Below, piece by piece: positions 34,302-44,330 of a DNA stretch of 64,000 nucleotides. Both the position numbers and the translations under genes were made by a program. Position 1 is the first letter of the stretch, and the number at the start of each line of letters is the position of its first letter. Below the pieces are notes generated by a model. The model had not been told where the DNA came from, did no database searches, and saw nothing but the letters and a program-made list of their open reading frames with translations. Source of the stretch: Opitutia bacterium (GTDB lineage Bacteria > Verrucomicrobiota > Verrucomicrobiia > Opitutales > Opitutaceae); contig JACRHT010000017.1 of NCBI GenBank assembly GCA_016217545.1, positions 1,212,775-1,276,774 on the forward strand. Direction: 5' to 3'.

Positions 34302-36478
34302 ACCGACAACACCTGAGCTGGCCCCTCGGCGCGCTCCTGACCGCGTTGCTCGCGGTGCCCGCGTGCTGGCTGCTCTTCACGCAGTTCATGGTCTACGACG
34401 ACGAGGGCTACGTGCTCTGGTCGCTGAAAAACTACGTCGAACTCGGCGGTCTCTACACGCGCGTCTACAGCCAATACGGTCCGGCCTTCTTCGCCGCCTA
34501 CGACGCCGCGCACCGCCTGACCGGCCTCGCGTTCACCAACGAAAATGCCCGCTGGATCACGCTCGCGCTGTGGTGCGGCACCGCATTCCTCGCCGGCTCG
34601 ATGGCGGCGATGCTCACGCGCAGCACCATCGCACGCCTCGCGGCGACGGCGCTGGCGTTCGCCGCGCTATTCGCAATGAGCAGCGAGCCGATCCACCCCG
34701 GCGGCCCGCTGGCCTTTCTTTCGGCCGTCGCGGCGTGGTGCGGTTGCGACGCGCTCCTGCGCCAACGCCCCCGTCGGCTTGCGATCGCTTGCGGTGCCAT
34801 CGGCGCGGCGATGCTGCTGACCAAAGTGAATGTCGGAGTCTTCCTGTTCATCGCGAGCGGCAGTTGGCTCGTGTTGCACGGTCCTTGGACCGAAAAGACA
34901 CGCCGGCAGCTCGGCTCAGTCGTGCTGCTCGGCTGCGTGATATCGCCGCTGTTATTGATGCGCGAGAAGCTGTCCGACAGCCACTATGCGGGGTTCGCGC
35001 TGATGTTCGCCAGCGGATCGGCCGCAGTCGCGCTTCTGCTGCGGCGCGACACACGCTCTGACACGTCGGTGCGCGATTGGGGCGTGTTCGTCGCTTCGGC
35101 GGTGGCAGTCGCACTCACCGTCGGCGCGGCGGTGCTTGCGCGAGGCACGGCTCTCGCCGATCTCGTGCATGGCGTGGCAATCGCCCCTTTCAAGCAGACC
35201 GGCGCCTACTCGTTCGCACCGCGTGCCGCTCTGCCGGCGGCGTGCGTCGGCCTCGTTGGACTGGCGGTGGCGGCCTGGCTGGCCTCGCAGCCCGTATTAC
35301 CGCGGCGCACAGTCCTCGCGATCGCGTGGGTTCGACTGATCATGGTCGTTGCCATCGCCGGCGTGGGCATCGACGTCATGCACCAGTCGGTGAGCCGTTA
35401 TCTATTCTACTGCGGCACCGCGCTCGCCTGGTTGTTCGCGTGGCCGCTCCAGGGCGAAAAGACCCCGACAGCGAGAGCGCGCTTGTGGCTCGGCTGGCTG
35501 TTTGTGTGGCAAACGCTGCACGCGTTCCCCGTGGCCGGCAGCCAGGTCGCCTGGGGCTCGCTGCTCGGCGCACCGTTGCTCGTGATCGGTGCCCATGAAG
35601 CGATCTCGATTTTGTTCCCGAATGCACCCGTGCGCGCCCGTGCGGTCGCTCTCGTTGTATGCGGCGTGACGCTTGTTCCGTGCGTCGTGCTGGCCCGGAC
35701 CGGATGGTTCTACAAAAAAGTCTCCGCGCCGCTCGATCTGCCCGGCGCAGAGCGACTCGCCCTACCGCCGAACATCGCGCAAGCGCTGCAGGCGATGAGC
35801 CGTAATGTCGTTCTGCACGGCGATCTGCTTTTCAGCCACCCCGGGATGTTCAGCTTTAATCTTTGGACCGGGCACCCCACTCCGACGGCTGCGAACGTCA
35901 CACTGTGGTCGACGCTTCTGAGTGAGGAGCAGCAGAAGGAAATTCAAATGCGCCTCGCCGCCGATCCGCGCGCGGTGGTCATCGGTCAGGAATACGTGCT
36001 CAACCACCTCATTGCTCAAGGCTTCGCACCACAGGGGGAACTGAACCGTTTCCTCGTGAGGAATTTCACGCCGGCGTTCCGGATCGACACCTACGTGTTC
36101 TGGGTGCGCCGAGGGCGAACGATCGCGCCCGTGGGCACCGCACACCGCGACGCCGAATCAAGCGGTTGCGGCTGGCAGATCGAACTCATTACCGATCGTG
36201 CCGGCCGCGCTGCCACGTGGGAACTTTGGACAAATGGCGAACCGCGGCTGGTCGGTCGCGGCGAAATCGATGGCGCGCGAGCGAGTGTGGAGCTTCTCAA
36301 TGATGACGGCACCGCCGCCGCGCCGTCGCGACCGTTCGCGGACGCGACGTTGCCCGGACGGTTGTGCCGGATGTCATTTTCGATCCCGCCGCTGAAGCTC
36401 CCCTCGGTCGACGATCTCGAGCTGCGCGTGCTCGACGCCGAGGGCCGCACGCTCGAACGCGTGCCATTCCGCCGCTAA
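34298..36478 (+). CDS. Multi-spanning GT-C-type glycosyltransferase-like membrane protein (726 aa)
   Basis: I place the start at TTG 34298 because it overlaps the upstream stop by 4 nt, as is usual in this region, and the first helix (LGALLTALLAVPACWLLFTQ) begins soon after. About ten to twelve helices follow. The loop MVYDDEGYVLWSLKNYVELG carries paired acidic residues expected at a GT-C donor site. The C-terminal 200 residues are soluble and beta-rich. It probably works with the GT2 upstream. Confidence 0.75.
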   Translation: MNRQHLSWPLGALLTALLAVPACWLLFTQFMVYDDEGYVLWSLKNYVELGGLYTRVYSQYGPAFFAAYDAAHRLTGLAFTNENARWITLALWCGTAFLAGSMAAMLTRSTIARLAATALAFAALFAMSSEPIHPGGPLAFLSAVAAWCGCDALLRQRPRRLAIACGAIGAAMLLTKVNVGVFLFIASGSWLVLHGPWTEKTRRQLGSVVLLGCVISPLLLMREKLSDSHYAGFALMFASGSAAVALLLRRDTRSDTSVRDWGVFVASAVAVALTVGAAVLARGTALADLVHGVAIAPFKQTGAYSFAPRAALPAACVGLVGLAVAAWLASQPVLPRRTVLAIAWVRLIMVVAIAGVGIDVMHQSVSRYLFYCGTALAWLFAWPLQGEKTPTARARLWLGWLFVWQTLHAFPVAGSQVAWGSLLGAPLLVIGAHEAISILFPNAPVRARAVALVVCGVTLVPCVVLARTGWFYKKVSAPLDLPGAERLALPPNIAQALQAMSRNVVLHGDLLFSHPGMFSFNLWTGHPTPTAANVTLWSTLLSEEQQKEIQMRLAADPRAVVIGQEYVLNHLIAQGFAPQGELNRFLVRNFTPAFRIDTYVFWVRRGRTIAPVGTAHRDAESSGCGWQIELITDRAGRAATWELWTNGEPRLVGRGEIDGARASVELLNDDGTAAAPSRPFADATLPGRLCRMSFSIPPLKLPSVDDLELRVLDAEGRTLERVPFRR

Positions 36479-36493
36479 AGCGCCGTTTCCAAT

Positions 36494-36522
36494 GTAGGGG
36501 CGCAGCAAGACTGCGCCCCTAC
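36494..36522. terminator. Perfect 12-bp hairpin between convergent genes
   Basis: GTAGGGGCGCAG, a 5-nt loop CAAGA and CTGCGCCCCTAC form a symmetrical stem lying between the 726-aa gene and the convergent methyltransferase, and covering the latter's stop codon. There is no T-run on either strand, so it may be a dispersed repeat rather than a true terminator. Confidence 0.6.
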
Positions 36523-37259
36523 GGAGCCCGCCGACGCGCCACCAAGATTAAGCTCACACCGAACGGAAACGGTAGCCGCCACGTCGCCGGCGCGACGAAG
36601 AGCGCGCGCAGCACCTTGTTTGCGAACGCCGACGGCACGTGGTCCTCGGCCCGCGGCGCGTCCTTCGCCGCCGGAAACCACTTCCGCCAGCGCCGCAACA
36701 GCCACACCGCCGGATACGCGAAGACGTTCGTGTAGTTCACGTAGACGAGCTCCCAATCGCGCTCGCGGAACAGCCCGCGCAACTGCGGTCGCGCGTAGCG
36801 CCGGAAGTGATGCAACACCTCGTCCCAATCGCTCCACAGCGCCATGCTCGCCGGCACAGTGATGACGGCGAGGCCGCCGGGTTTCAGCAGTCGCGCGAAA
36901 CCGTCGACGACCGCCTGATCGTCCGGCACGTGCTCCAGCACGTCGAGTGCCGTGACGTATTCGAGCGACGCGTCCGGCAATGGCACGCGGTCGCCGGCGA
37001 GGCTCAACACCTGTTCGGCGCGGAACTGCGCGCGCAGGAGCCGCAGCGCCTCCTCGTGATCGTCGAGCACGAGCACGCGGCAGTGCGCTTCCATCTCCTT
37101 CGCGAAACGCCCCGTGCCCGCGCCGCAATCGAGCAGCGTATCGTCCGGCCGCATCGGCCTCGCCTGCGCGATCCAGCGCCGCACCAGCTCGCGCTTGCCG
37201 GCGTAATACCAATGCTCCGCTTCGACGCGCGCGAGGTTCTCGTATTCGGAGGAGTTCAC
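36519..37259 (-). CDS. Class I SAM-dependent methyltransferase
   Basis: The roughly 246-aa protein has LLDCGAGTGRFAKEMEAHCR (SAM motif I), VTALDVLEHVPDDQAVVDGF (motif with EHVPDD) and LLKPGGLAVITVPA. It looks like methyltransferases of sugar or lipid-linked glycan pathways. The chosen GTG at 37259 gives the natural start NSSEYENLARVEAEHWYYAG; the frame remains open to an ATG at 37346. It is divergent from the next gene, so the two may share a promoter region. Confidence 0.8.
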   Translation of the reverse strand: MNSSEYENLARVEAEHWYYAGKRELVRRWIAQARPMRPDDTLLDCGAGTGRFAKEMEAHCRVLVLDDHEEALRLLRAQFRAEQVLSLAGDRVPLPDASLEYVTALDVLEHVPDDQAVVDGFARLLKPGGLAVITVPASMALWSDWDEVLHHFRRYARPQLRGLFRERDWELVYVNYTNVFAYPAVWLLRRWRKWFPAAKDAPRAEDHVPSAFANKVLRALFVAPATWRLPFPFGVSLILVARRRAP

Positions 37260-37306
37260 GGCCGCTAGGTTGACGAATGCCTGCCCCGCTCCAAGCTCCG
37301 AGACGC

Positions 37307-39361
37307 ATGACGTTTCGCCGGTCCCTCCTGCCCGCCATGCTCGCACTCGCGGCCTTCGCGGTGATGGCGGGCGACGCCGCGCGGCGGATAGGCATCACGT
37401 TCGACGAACCGGCGCACGTTGCCGCCGGGCGCGCCTACTGGCTGACCGGCGACTATCGCCTCCAACCGGAGAACGGACTGCTTCCGCAACGACTCGAAGG
37501 CCTGCCCGCGCAACTGGCCGGCATGCCGTTTCCCGCGCCGAGTGGCCCGACGTTGGAGAGGGCCGACGTATGGGGCATCGCTCGCGAATACCTTTTTGAC
37601 GCGGGCGTGGACGCCAACCGGATCGTGTTTCCGGCCCGGCTGGTGACAGTCGGTCTCGGCGTCCTCCTGCTGGCGCTCATGTGGCGATGGTCGGCCTCGC
37701 TCTGGGGCGAACGCGGCGGACTGGTGACGCTCGTGCTCGGCGCGTTTTGTCCGCACCTCCTCGCGCACGGCTCGCTCGCCACGTCGGACCTCGCGGCCGC
37801 GCTCGGCTTCACCGCGGCGCTGCTCGCGTGGTGGCGGCTTTTGCATCGCGTGACACCGGCTCGGCTCGCTGCCGCCGCGCTTGCGACGACTTTCCTGTCG
37901 CTCTCGAAATACTCCGCCGTGTTGCTCGCGCCCATCGTCGTTGCGCTCGCCGCGCTGCGGTTAGCGCAACGCGCGGATCTGCCCGCGGCTATCGGCTCGC
38001 GCGGCTGGCATTTTCGCGGCGCCACGCGCGCGGCAGCGCTGGGTGGCGCCATCGTCGTGGTCGCCCTCGTTACGTGGCTGGGGATTTGGGCGGGCTACGG
38101 ATTCCGCTACTCGGCCGCGCCGGACGGCAGTGAAGCGCACTTCGCGATGCCGTGGTCGGAAGTGCTGATCGAGCAAGCGCGGCGCAGCGGCTCCGTGATG
38201 GCCGACGGCGCGACCGCGCGCGACGAGGTGCAATTGCGAGCGGGAATCGTGCAACACGCCGTGCACTGGGGGCGCGATCACCGTGTGCTGCCCGAGGCGT
38301 ATCTCTACGGGCTCGCCTTCGTCGATCGCTTCTCGCGGCACCGGCTAGCCTATTTTTCCGGGGAATTTCGAGAGCGCGGCTGGGTGGAGTTTTTTCCGGC
38401 CGCGTTCCTACTGAAAACGACGCTGCCGGCGCTCGTGCTCGTCGTTCTGGCATGGCTCGCGTGGGTCCGGCACGGCCGGCGCCGGCGCGTCGCGTATCGG
38501 CTCGCTCCGCTCGCCGTGCTGGCGGTCGTCTACTGGGTCGCTGCGATTTTCAGCCATCTGAACATCGGCCATCGACACCTGTTGCCGCTCTATCCGCTGC
38601 TTTATGTTTTTTGCGGCGCGGTCGCCGGGCTCGCCGTTCAGCGCTGGGGCGCCGTGGCGCTGGTGCTGCTCGCGTGGCAGATCGCCGACTCGGTGGCGGT
38701 GCGGCCGCACTACCTGACGTTCTTCAACGCACTCGCGGGCGGGCCGAGTGGCGGGCATCGTTTCCTCGTCGATAGCTCGCTCGATTGGGGCCAAAACCTG
38801 CCTGATCTGCGCCGCTGGCTGGCGGCCAACGCCGGCGACGCGCGCGTGTATCTCTCTTATTTCGGTTCGGACGAGCCGGCTCGTCTCGGCATCCACGCCA
38901 CGCGGATCGGCGACGGCTATTTCGATCACGCGCCGTCGCGGCCGGTCCTGCCCGCGCTGGAGCCCGGGCTCTACTGCATCAGCGCGACGATGCTGCACCG
39001 CGTCTACACGTCAGTGCGCGGGCCGTGGTCCGACGGCTACGAAACCGAGTATCGCCGCCTCACGCGCTGGCTGGTCGAGCAGCAGACCAAGCCCGGCGCC
39101 GAATGGCAGGGCCCCGACGCCCGCCCGCTCGGCGACCTCGAGCGGAAACTGGAACTCGCGCGCCTCGAGCAACTCCGCTTCGGCCGGCTGTGTCGCTACC
39201 TGGAGCGTCGCGCGCCCGACGCGATCGTGGCGAACACCGTCCTGATCTACCGCCTATCTGCTTCCGAAATTCAGGCCGCGTTGGCCGCGCCCGGATCCTC
39301 GCAGCTTACAATCGACGACCGAGAGACGGCTGCGGCAGATCGATCACTTGCACGCGAGTGA
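37307..39361 (+). CDS. PMT-like multi-spanning glycosyltransferase (684 aa)
   Basis: The protein opens with a helix (SLLPAMLALAAFAVMAG) and the loop RIGITFDEPAHVAAGRAYWL, whose Asp-Glu pair is the expected catalytic site of GT-C/PMT_2 enzymes. About ten further helices follow, then a soluble tail with FLVDSSLDWGQNLPDLRRWL. ATG 37307 is preferred over ATG 37277, which would start with MPAPLQAPRR. The 3' end overlaps the convergent gene by 56 nt. Confidence 0.8.
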   Translation: MTFRRSLLPAMLALAAFAVMAGDAARRIGITFDEPAHVAAGRAYWLTGDYRLQPENGLLPQRLEGLPAQLAGMPFPAPSGPTLERADVWGIAREYLFDAGVDANRIVFPARLVTVGLGVLLLALMWRWSASLWGERGGLVTLVLGAFCPHLLAHGSLATSDLAAALGFTAALLAWWRLLHRVTPARLAAAALATTFLSLSKYSAVLLAPIVVALAALRLAQRADLPAAIGSRGWHFRGATRAAALGGAIVVVALVTWLGIWAGYGFRYSAAPDGSEAHFAMPWSEVLIEQARRSGSVMADGATARDEVQLRAGIVQHAVHWGRDHRVLPEAYLYGLAFVDRFSRHRLAYFSGEFRERGWVEFFPAAFLLKTTLPALVLVVLAWLAWVRHGRRRRVAYRLAPLAVLAVVYWVAAIFSHLNIGHRHLLPLYPLLYVFCGAVAGLAVQRWGAVALVLLAWQIADSVAVRPHYLTFFNALAGGPSGGHRFLVDSSLDWGQNLPDLRRWLAANAGDARVYLSYFGSDEPARLGIHATRIGDGYFDHAPSRPVLPALEPGLYCISATMLHRVYTSVRGPWSDGYETEYRRLTRWLVEQQTKPGAEWQGPDARPLGDLERKLELARLEQLRFGRLCRYLERRAPDAIVANTVLIYRLSASEIQAALAAPGSSQLTIDDRETAAADRSLARE

Positions 39362-41648
39362 AAACGGTGTCCTGCGCCACACCGGGGGACAGACGCAGAC
39401 CGATCACATGGGCGCCTGGCTCACTCGGCAACGGTAGTTCGATTTCCTTCACCCCGGAACCTTCACAATCGACGACGACGTCTGCTCCCAGCGCATCGAC
39501 CGAAAACGACCAGCGATCCGACACCGCAGCAAGGCGTCGCGCAGTGACGCGCAGGCGCATCGGCTGTCCGCGCGATTCGTAGAACAGCTGCGCGTGACCA
39601 CTTGGAATTGTGCGCACCGACAGGCGACCGCCACCCGGTAGGTCGTGCTCCGCTGGCGTCAACCCGATGTGCTTGGTCCAGCCGGCGAAGTCCGGCATGT
39701 TTCGCTCCCATCCGAGTTCCCAAACTCGCGTTGCGGGCAAATAGATCCCGTCACCAGGACCCGCGCCTACTAGGCGCCAGTCGCTGCGGCCCGCGAATTC
39801 TCCGTAGAGCGGCATCGCAACGCCCAGCGAGAGCGTCACGATCGCCTCCACGCGTCCGAACGCATCAGCTGTCGCGCCGACGAATGTCAGGTCCGGCATG
39901 CGCGCCTGCAATCGGCGCATCAGCGGATACGCGAGATCGTGCACGTTCTGCAGCCAAATCCGCCGCGCACCGCTGCGCGCGATCAAGTCGACGAACGCCC
40001 GATCGCGAAACGCGAGCCGCGGCAGCATGCGGTAGTAATTCACGTCGCGCGGCATTTCGGTGATCCGCGGCGATCGCCACAACGTGCGCCCAACCGTATC
40101 GGCGCCGGGCCACCACGCCACGCCCGCCAGGACGACGGTTCCGCACGCGACCGGTCGCGCCCAACGGCGCATCCCCATCTCGACCGCCACCACGGCGACA
40201 GCGGTGCCAAGAAGAAAGAGCGGCTGCTCCAGCCGTGTCGCCCAGGGCTGCCATTTCAGACTCACGCAAAACAACGCCGCGCCCGCCAGCACCGCCGTCG
40301 CCAGCCACCGCACGCGATCGCGCGCGCCACCCGCGCGCCAGCCGGCCGCGACGACGAGGAGGATCGGTAGTCCGAGCACGAAGTGCACCGGCGCGCCCGC
40401 AATCGTCTCGTCGCTTGGTGAATAGGGCGCGTCGAAAGTCAGAATCCACAACGTCGTGCGCGGGTCGTTAGTGTCGACACCGAGCCACCGATGGACCGTC
40501 CGCACGCCCGCCAGCCAGCGCTCGTTCCACGCCGGCACCGGCAGCACGACATGCAGCGAAGCTTGGCGCAGCACGTTCGAAGCGAACAACCGCGGACCGA
40601 ACGCCTCTGTGGCCTCGCGTCCACCGCCATCCGCTCTGCGCGATCCGAGCGCAGAGCCATACCACGCGAGATTGCGCGCGTGAAATGGGGCGATCATCAT
40701 CAGGGTGAACAACGCGGCCGGCAGCAACACACGTGCGCGCTCCGACCACACCGCGCGACGCAACCACGGCCACAAGCCTGCGATCAACAGCGGCGGCACG
40801 AACAGCATCGCCGTGCTCTTCGTGAGCCAGGCGAGCACGAAGGGCAGTGCCAGCCGCAGTGCCGCGCGGCGCGTCGCAACGAACTCCACCGTCCGCCACC
40901 GTGCGAGCTCGACCGCACCGACGACCGTCCAAAATGCCGCCAGCAGGTCGTTCTTGGCGTTGCTCGCCTCGTGATACGCCATCGGCAACAACAGACCGAG
41001 CAGAGCCGCCACCGTCGCCGCGCCGCGCGAGCCGCCGAGCCGGCGCACCAGTAACGCAAGACCGATGGCCACCCCGCCGTAGGCGCTCCATTGCGGCAGG
41101 TTCGCCCAGCGATCGCCACCGGTGAGGGCGAGAAATTGCAGACCGAGCACCTCCGCCAGCGGCGGCATCATGTTCTGCCGATCGTTGAGGGTGAGGAACG
41201 GTTCGAGACTGCCCTGCTGCAGCCACATCAACTGGCGCGGCAGGTGGTAATTCAGCACATCGACCGTGTTTGGCGGCGCGAGCAGCGCGCGCGCCAGCGT
41301 CAACGCCAGCAGCCCGCCCGCCGCGAGCGCAACCAGCCCTTCCGTCGCTCCGCGCGGCCGCGGCCACGCCACCCGCGGAGCGCGCATACGCCAGAGCGAC
41401 ACTAGCGCGCCGACACCTGCGAGCAGCCAGACGAGGCGCAACGCATCAGGACGCACGAGGCCGAACGCACCGAGGCAGTTCGTGATCACCCACACTCCTC
41501 CCGCAAACAATGCGGCGGCTTCGAGCAACGCTTCCGCAGCGACACGACCTCTCGCCGCGCGCTCGCGCGCCAACGCGGCAAACACAAGTGCCGGAAGCAG
41601 TCCCCAGAATTGCGACAAATCAACCAAGCTGAAGGAGGGTCCGTCCAC
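39306..41648 (-). CDS. Multi-spanning GT-C-type glycosyltransferase-like membrane protein (780 aa)
   Basis: Around twelve hydrophobic helices fill the first 550 residues and a soluble C-terminal domain follows. The first large loop reads PPNTVDVLNYHLPRQLMWLQ and includes the acidic residue expected at the active site. The start is GTG at 41648, overlapping the upstream gene by 29 nt. It is the last gene of a five-gene minus-strand operon that begins at 48042. Confidence 0.75.
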   Translation of the reverse strand: MDGPSFSLVDLSQFWGLLPALVFAALARERAARGRVAAEALLEAAALFAGGVWVITNCLGAFGLVRPDALRLVWLLAGVGALVSLWRMRAPRVAWPRPRGATEGLVALAAGGLLALTLARALLAPPNTVDVLNYHLPRQLMWLQQGSLEPFLTLNDRQNMMPPLAEVLGLQFLALTGGDRWANLPQWSAYGGVAIGLALLVRRLGGSRGAATVAALLGLLLPMAYHEASNAKNDLLAAFWTVVGAVELARWRTVEFVATRRAALRLALPFVLAWLTKSTAMLFVPPLLIAGLWPWLRRAVWSERARVLLPAALFTLMMIAPFHARNLAWYGSALGSRRADGGGREATEAFGPRLFASNVLRQASLHVVLPVPAWNERWLAGVRTVHRWLGVDTNDPRTTLWILTFDAPYSPSDETIAGAPVHFVLGLPILLVVAAGWRAGGARDRVRWLATAVLAGAALFCVSLKWQPWATRLEQPLFLLGTAVAVVAVEMGMRRWARPVACGTVVLAGVAWWPGADTVGRTLWRSPRITEMPRDVNYYRMLPRLAFRDRAFVDLIARSGARRIWLQNVHDLAYPLMRRLQARMPDLTFVGATADAFGRVEAIVTLSLGVAMPLYGEFAGRSDWRLVGAGPGDGIYLPATRVWELGWERNMPDFAGWTKHIGLTPAEHDLPGGGRLSVRTIPSGHAQLFYESRGQPMRLRVTARRLAAVSDRWSFSVDALGADVVVDCEGSGVKEIELPLPSEPGAHVIGLRLSPGVAQDTVFTRVQVIDLPQPSLGRRL

Positions 41649-42864
41649 GTCGCCAAGCCCAGGCCACGAGCGCGACCATGAGCACGGTGCTTAACACGAG
41701 GATCAGCGCCTGCTCGATCCCCGAGGAGAGCAACACCCAACGCCAACGTTCGAGCGAGACGCCGCCGTCGGCGCGAAGGAGCTCGATCGTGAAGGATTTC
41801 GGCATGAACGCCCACAGCGCCACCAGCAGCAACCGGCAGAGACCGCGACCGAGTGCGCGGGGTGCCGCCTCGGCACTGCGCGCCAACGCGAGCCACGCGG
41901 GCACCACGAGCAGCCAAAGGATGGCGCGGTAGGAGTAATTGTTGTTCGCCAGGAAGCAGAACAACCAGCTCGTCCCGCCCGCGACGGCCGCTGCGGCCAG
42001 CAGACCCTCGTCTGGAATCGAGCGGGCGATCGCAGCGCGTCCGCGCCACAACGCTGCCGCCGCCCCCAGACCGCCGAGCGCCACCCCAGCAACGAACCAA
42101 AGCCGCCCCTCTCCTTCGTGCGCCCACGCGACGGATAGAATGCGTATGCCATACGCGTAGATCGAGTCCGGCCGCGGTGTGATCGCCAGCACGCGAAAGA
42201 ACTCCACGCGCTGCACCCACCACAGAGCACCGAAGAGCGCGAGCGCACCGGCGACGATCCAGACCAGCCGCACCACACGCTCGCGTCGCGCCAACACGGT
42301 GGCAAGGGCCGCCAAAGGATAAAACTTCAGCACACCGGCGAGAACGAGCACCCCCGTGCCCGCAAAGCCGCCCAGCGTCGACGGCCGCGCAAGGCACACC
42401 GCGGCCAGCGCGAGCAGCAGGAAGACCACAAGGTCGTTGTTGCCGCGTTCGAGGCCGAGCAGCACCGGCGGCGAGAGAATCAGCAGGCATACGCCAAGCG
42501 CATCCGCGAGATTGCGCGGCGCCAACAGCCACAGCGCCACCCCGACCGTCGTCAGCGCGAGCAGCGCGCCCAACCACCACGCGTCTTCAGTCATGAGGCC
42601 GAGCCCTGCGATGGCAAGCCAGGCCGGACCATAGACGTGCGGACGCCCCAACGGGTCGAACGGATTGGGTTGATAGACGTCGAGTCCCGCGCGCTGCGCC
42701 TCGCCGGCGGCGAGGATCGCGACCGTGTCGGCAAAATACGGGCGCATGTGAAAAACGCCTATGCGCTCCCACCACGACTCATTCAGCACGAGGAGCAGGA
42801 AAACAGTCACGAGCGTCAGCGCACTCGCGACGCTCCAGCGCCAGCGTTGACGATCGACGCTCAT
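41620..42864 (-). CDS. GT87-like (DUF2029) multi-spanning membrane glycosyltransferase (414 aa)
   Basis: The protein has about nine to ten helices. After the first helix it reads MRPYFADTVAILAAGEAQRA and then LDVYQPNPFDPLGRPHVYGP, a donor-site loop typical of DUF2029/GT87 proteins, as is LLGLERGNNDLVVFLLLALA. Related mycobacterial enzymes transfer sugars from polyprenyl phosphate in the periplasm. The ATG at 42864 overlaps the upstream stop (ATGA). Confidence 0.82.
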   Translation of the reverse strand: MSVDRQRWRWSVASALTLVTVFLLLVLNESWWERIGVFHMRPYFADTVAILAAGEAQRAGLDVYQPNPFDPLGRPHVYGPAWLAIAGLGLMTEDAWWLGALLALTTVGVALWLLAPRNLADALGVCLLILSPPVLLGLERGNNDLVVFLLLALAAVCLARPSTLGGFAGTGVLVLAGVLKFYPLAALATVLARRERVVRLVWIVAGALALFGALWWVQRVEFFRVLAITPRPDSIYAYGIRILSVAWAHEGEGRLWFVAGVALGGLGAAAALWRGRAAIARSIPDEGLLAAAAVAGGTSWLFCFLANNNYSYRAILWLLVVPAWLALARSAEAAPRALGRGLCRLLLVALWAFMPKSFTIELLRADGGVSLERWRWVLLSSGIEQALILVLSTVLMVALVAWAWRRGRTLLQLG

Positions 42865-44330
42865 GCGCGCGGCGGGCGCGCCGTCGCGACGGACGGATGA
42901 CAGCGCAGTTTCCACAGCCCGAACCACGTCATGCGGAACAGCAGCGCGCCGTGGCGGAAACGCGAGATGTTCGTCTCGCCGTAGGTGCGGTCCTTGTAGC
43001 GCACCGGCACGTCGCGAATGCGCAAGTCGAGCAGCGACGAGCCGAACAGGAGATTGAAATCACCGAACGGATCGAAATCGCCGAACGGCGCGATGCGGCG
43101 CAACACGCGCTCGTAGTCGGAACGGAGCAGCATCTTGGTGCCGCACAGGCTGTCCTTCACCGGCTGACCGAGCACGAACGAGAGCGACAGGGCGAAGAAT
43201 TTGTTGCCGAGGAAATTCAGAAAACGCATCGCGTGGTCCTCCATCGGATACACCAGTCGGCTGCCATTCGCGAACTCCGCGGCGCCGCTTGCGATGGCGG
43301 CGTAGAACTTCGGCAACTCCTCCGGCGGCGCCGTCAGATCGGCGTCCTGGATCACGAGCACGTCGCCCCGCGCGATCGCGAAACCCGCGTGCACCGCGTC
43401 CCACTTGCCCTTGCCCGGTTGCTGGATGAAGCGGACCGCGTGCGGGCCGCGGTAGGCGGCGCACTCGCGTTGGATCGCGGCCCAGGTGCCCTCCTTGCTA
43501 TGGCCCTCGACGAAGATGACCTCCGTGCGTGCGCCGAGCGTCGGGATGCGCTCGAGCGCCGCGCGAATGTTGCCCGACTCGTTGCGCGCCGGCACGATGA
43601 CGGAACAGGAAATCTCGCCCTCGATCCGCGGGGCGACGCGCGGCCGCGCCGTGAGCGCGAGCGTGATGCCGAAATGCCGGAAGAACGGCAGGCGCACGAC
43701 CGTGCGGTTGAAGAAACCGGAGAGCAACGGGACGTTGAACGGGAGCAGTTGCAGCCGTTCGAAGCGGACGACTTCCCACCCGGCGAGTTCGAGCAGGTTG
43801 ATGAGGTCGCCGTGCGCGAGCCAGGCGCTGGGCGGCTGCGGCATGACCGTGCCCACGGCGGTGGCGACCCGGAGGGGCGCCAGCCACGGGGTATTCAGCG
43901 AGGTGAGGTGCAGGCGCGTGCGCGCGTGCGCGGCGGCGCGGAGCTTTTCGAGCACCTGCTGGATATCCGGAAGATAGCCCGTGAGGTAATCGAGCACGAT
44001 GTGGTCGAATTTCTCCGTCCACTCCGCCGCACTGACATCCAGCACGCGAAATTCGAGACCCGGTTGATCGCCATGCCGGGCCTTGGCCTTTTCGATCATC
44101 GCGGCGCTGAAATCCACACCGAGACCCCGCGCCGGGCGCAGAGCCGCGAGCAGGTCGCCCGCGCCGCAGCCGAGTTCGAGCACGCTCTCACCCTCGGCTA
44201 TGTGGTGCTGGAAATGGCCGCGAAGTTGCGCGTGGAAACCGCTTTGCACGGAACGCGCCGTCGCGTCGTGGGTGGCAACCCAGTCGAAATGCGACTGCAG
44301 CGAACCGGTGGAGGGAGCGGATGGCGTCAT
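42861..44330 (-). CDS. Fusion of a SAM methyltransferase (N-terminal) and a GT2 glycosyltransferase (C-terminal), 489 aa
   Basis: Residues about 1-235 form a class I methyltransferase with SVLELGCGAGDLLAALRPAR and FDHIVLDYLTGYLPDIQQVL. From about 240 a GT2 domain follows: CSVIVPARNESGNIRAALER, VIFVEGHSKEGTWAAIQREC and VLVIQDADLTAPPEELPKFY. Its end (PVRYKDRTYGETNISRFRHG) resembles polyprenyl-phosphate sugar transferases. The continuous frame and ATGA overlaps on both sides argue against an assembly error. The fusion would couple methylation with sugar transfer in one glycan pathway. Confidence 0.85.
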   Translation of the reverse strand: MTPSAPSTGSLQSHFDWVATHDATARSVQSGFHAQLRGHFQHHIAEGESVLELGCGAGDLLAALRPARGLGVDFSAAMIEKAKARHGDQPGLEFRVLDVSAAEWTEKFDHIVLDYLTGYLPDIQQVLEKLRAAAHARTRLHLTSLNTPWLAPLRVATAVGTVMPQPPSAWLAHGDLINLLELAGWEVVRFERLQLLPFNVPLLSGFFNRTVVRLPFFRHFGITLALTARPRVAPRIEGEISCSVIVPARNESGNIRAALERIPTLGARTEVIFVEGHSKEGTWAAIQRECAAYRGPHAVRFIQQPGKGKWDAVHAGFAIARGDVLVIQDADLTAPPEELPKFYAAIASGAAEFANGSRLVYPMEDHAMRFLNFLGNKFFALSLSFVLGQPVKDSLCGTKMLLRSDYERVLRRIAPFGDFDPFGDFNLLFGSSLLDLRIRDVPVRYKDRTYGETNISRFRHGALLFRMTWFGLWKLRCHPSVATARPPRA

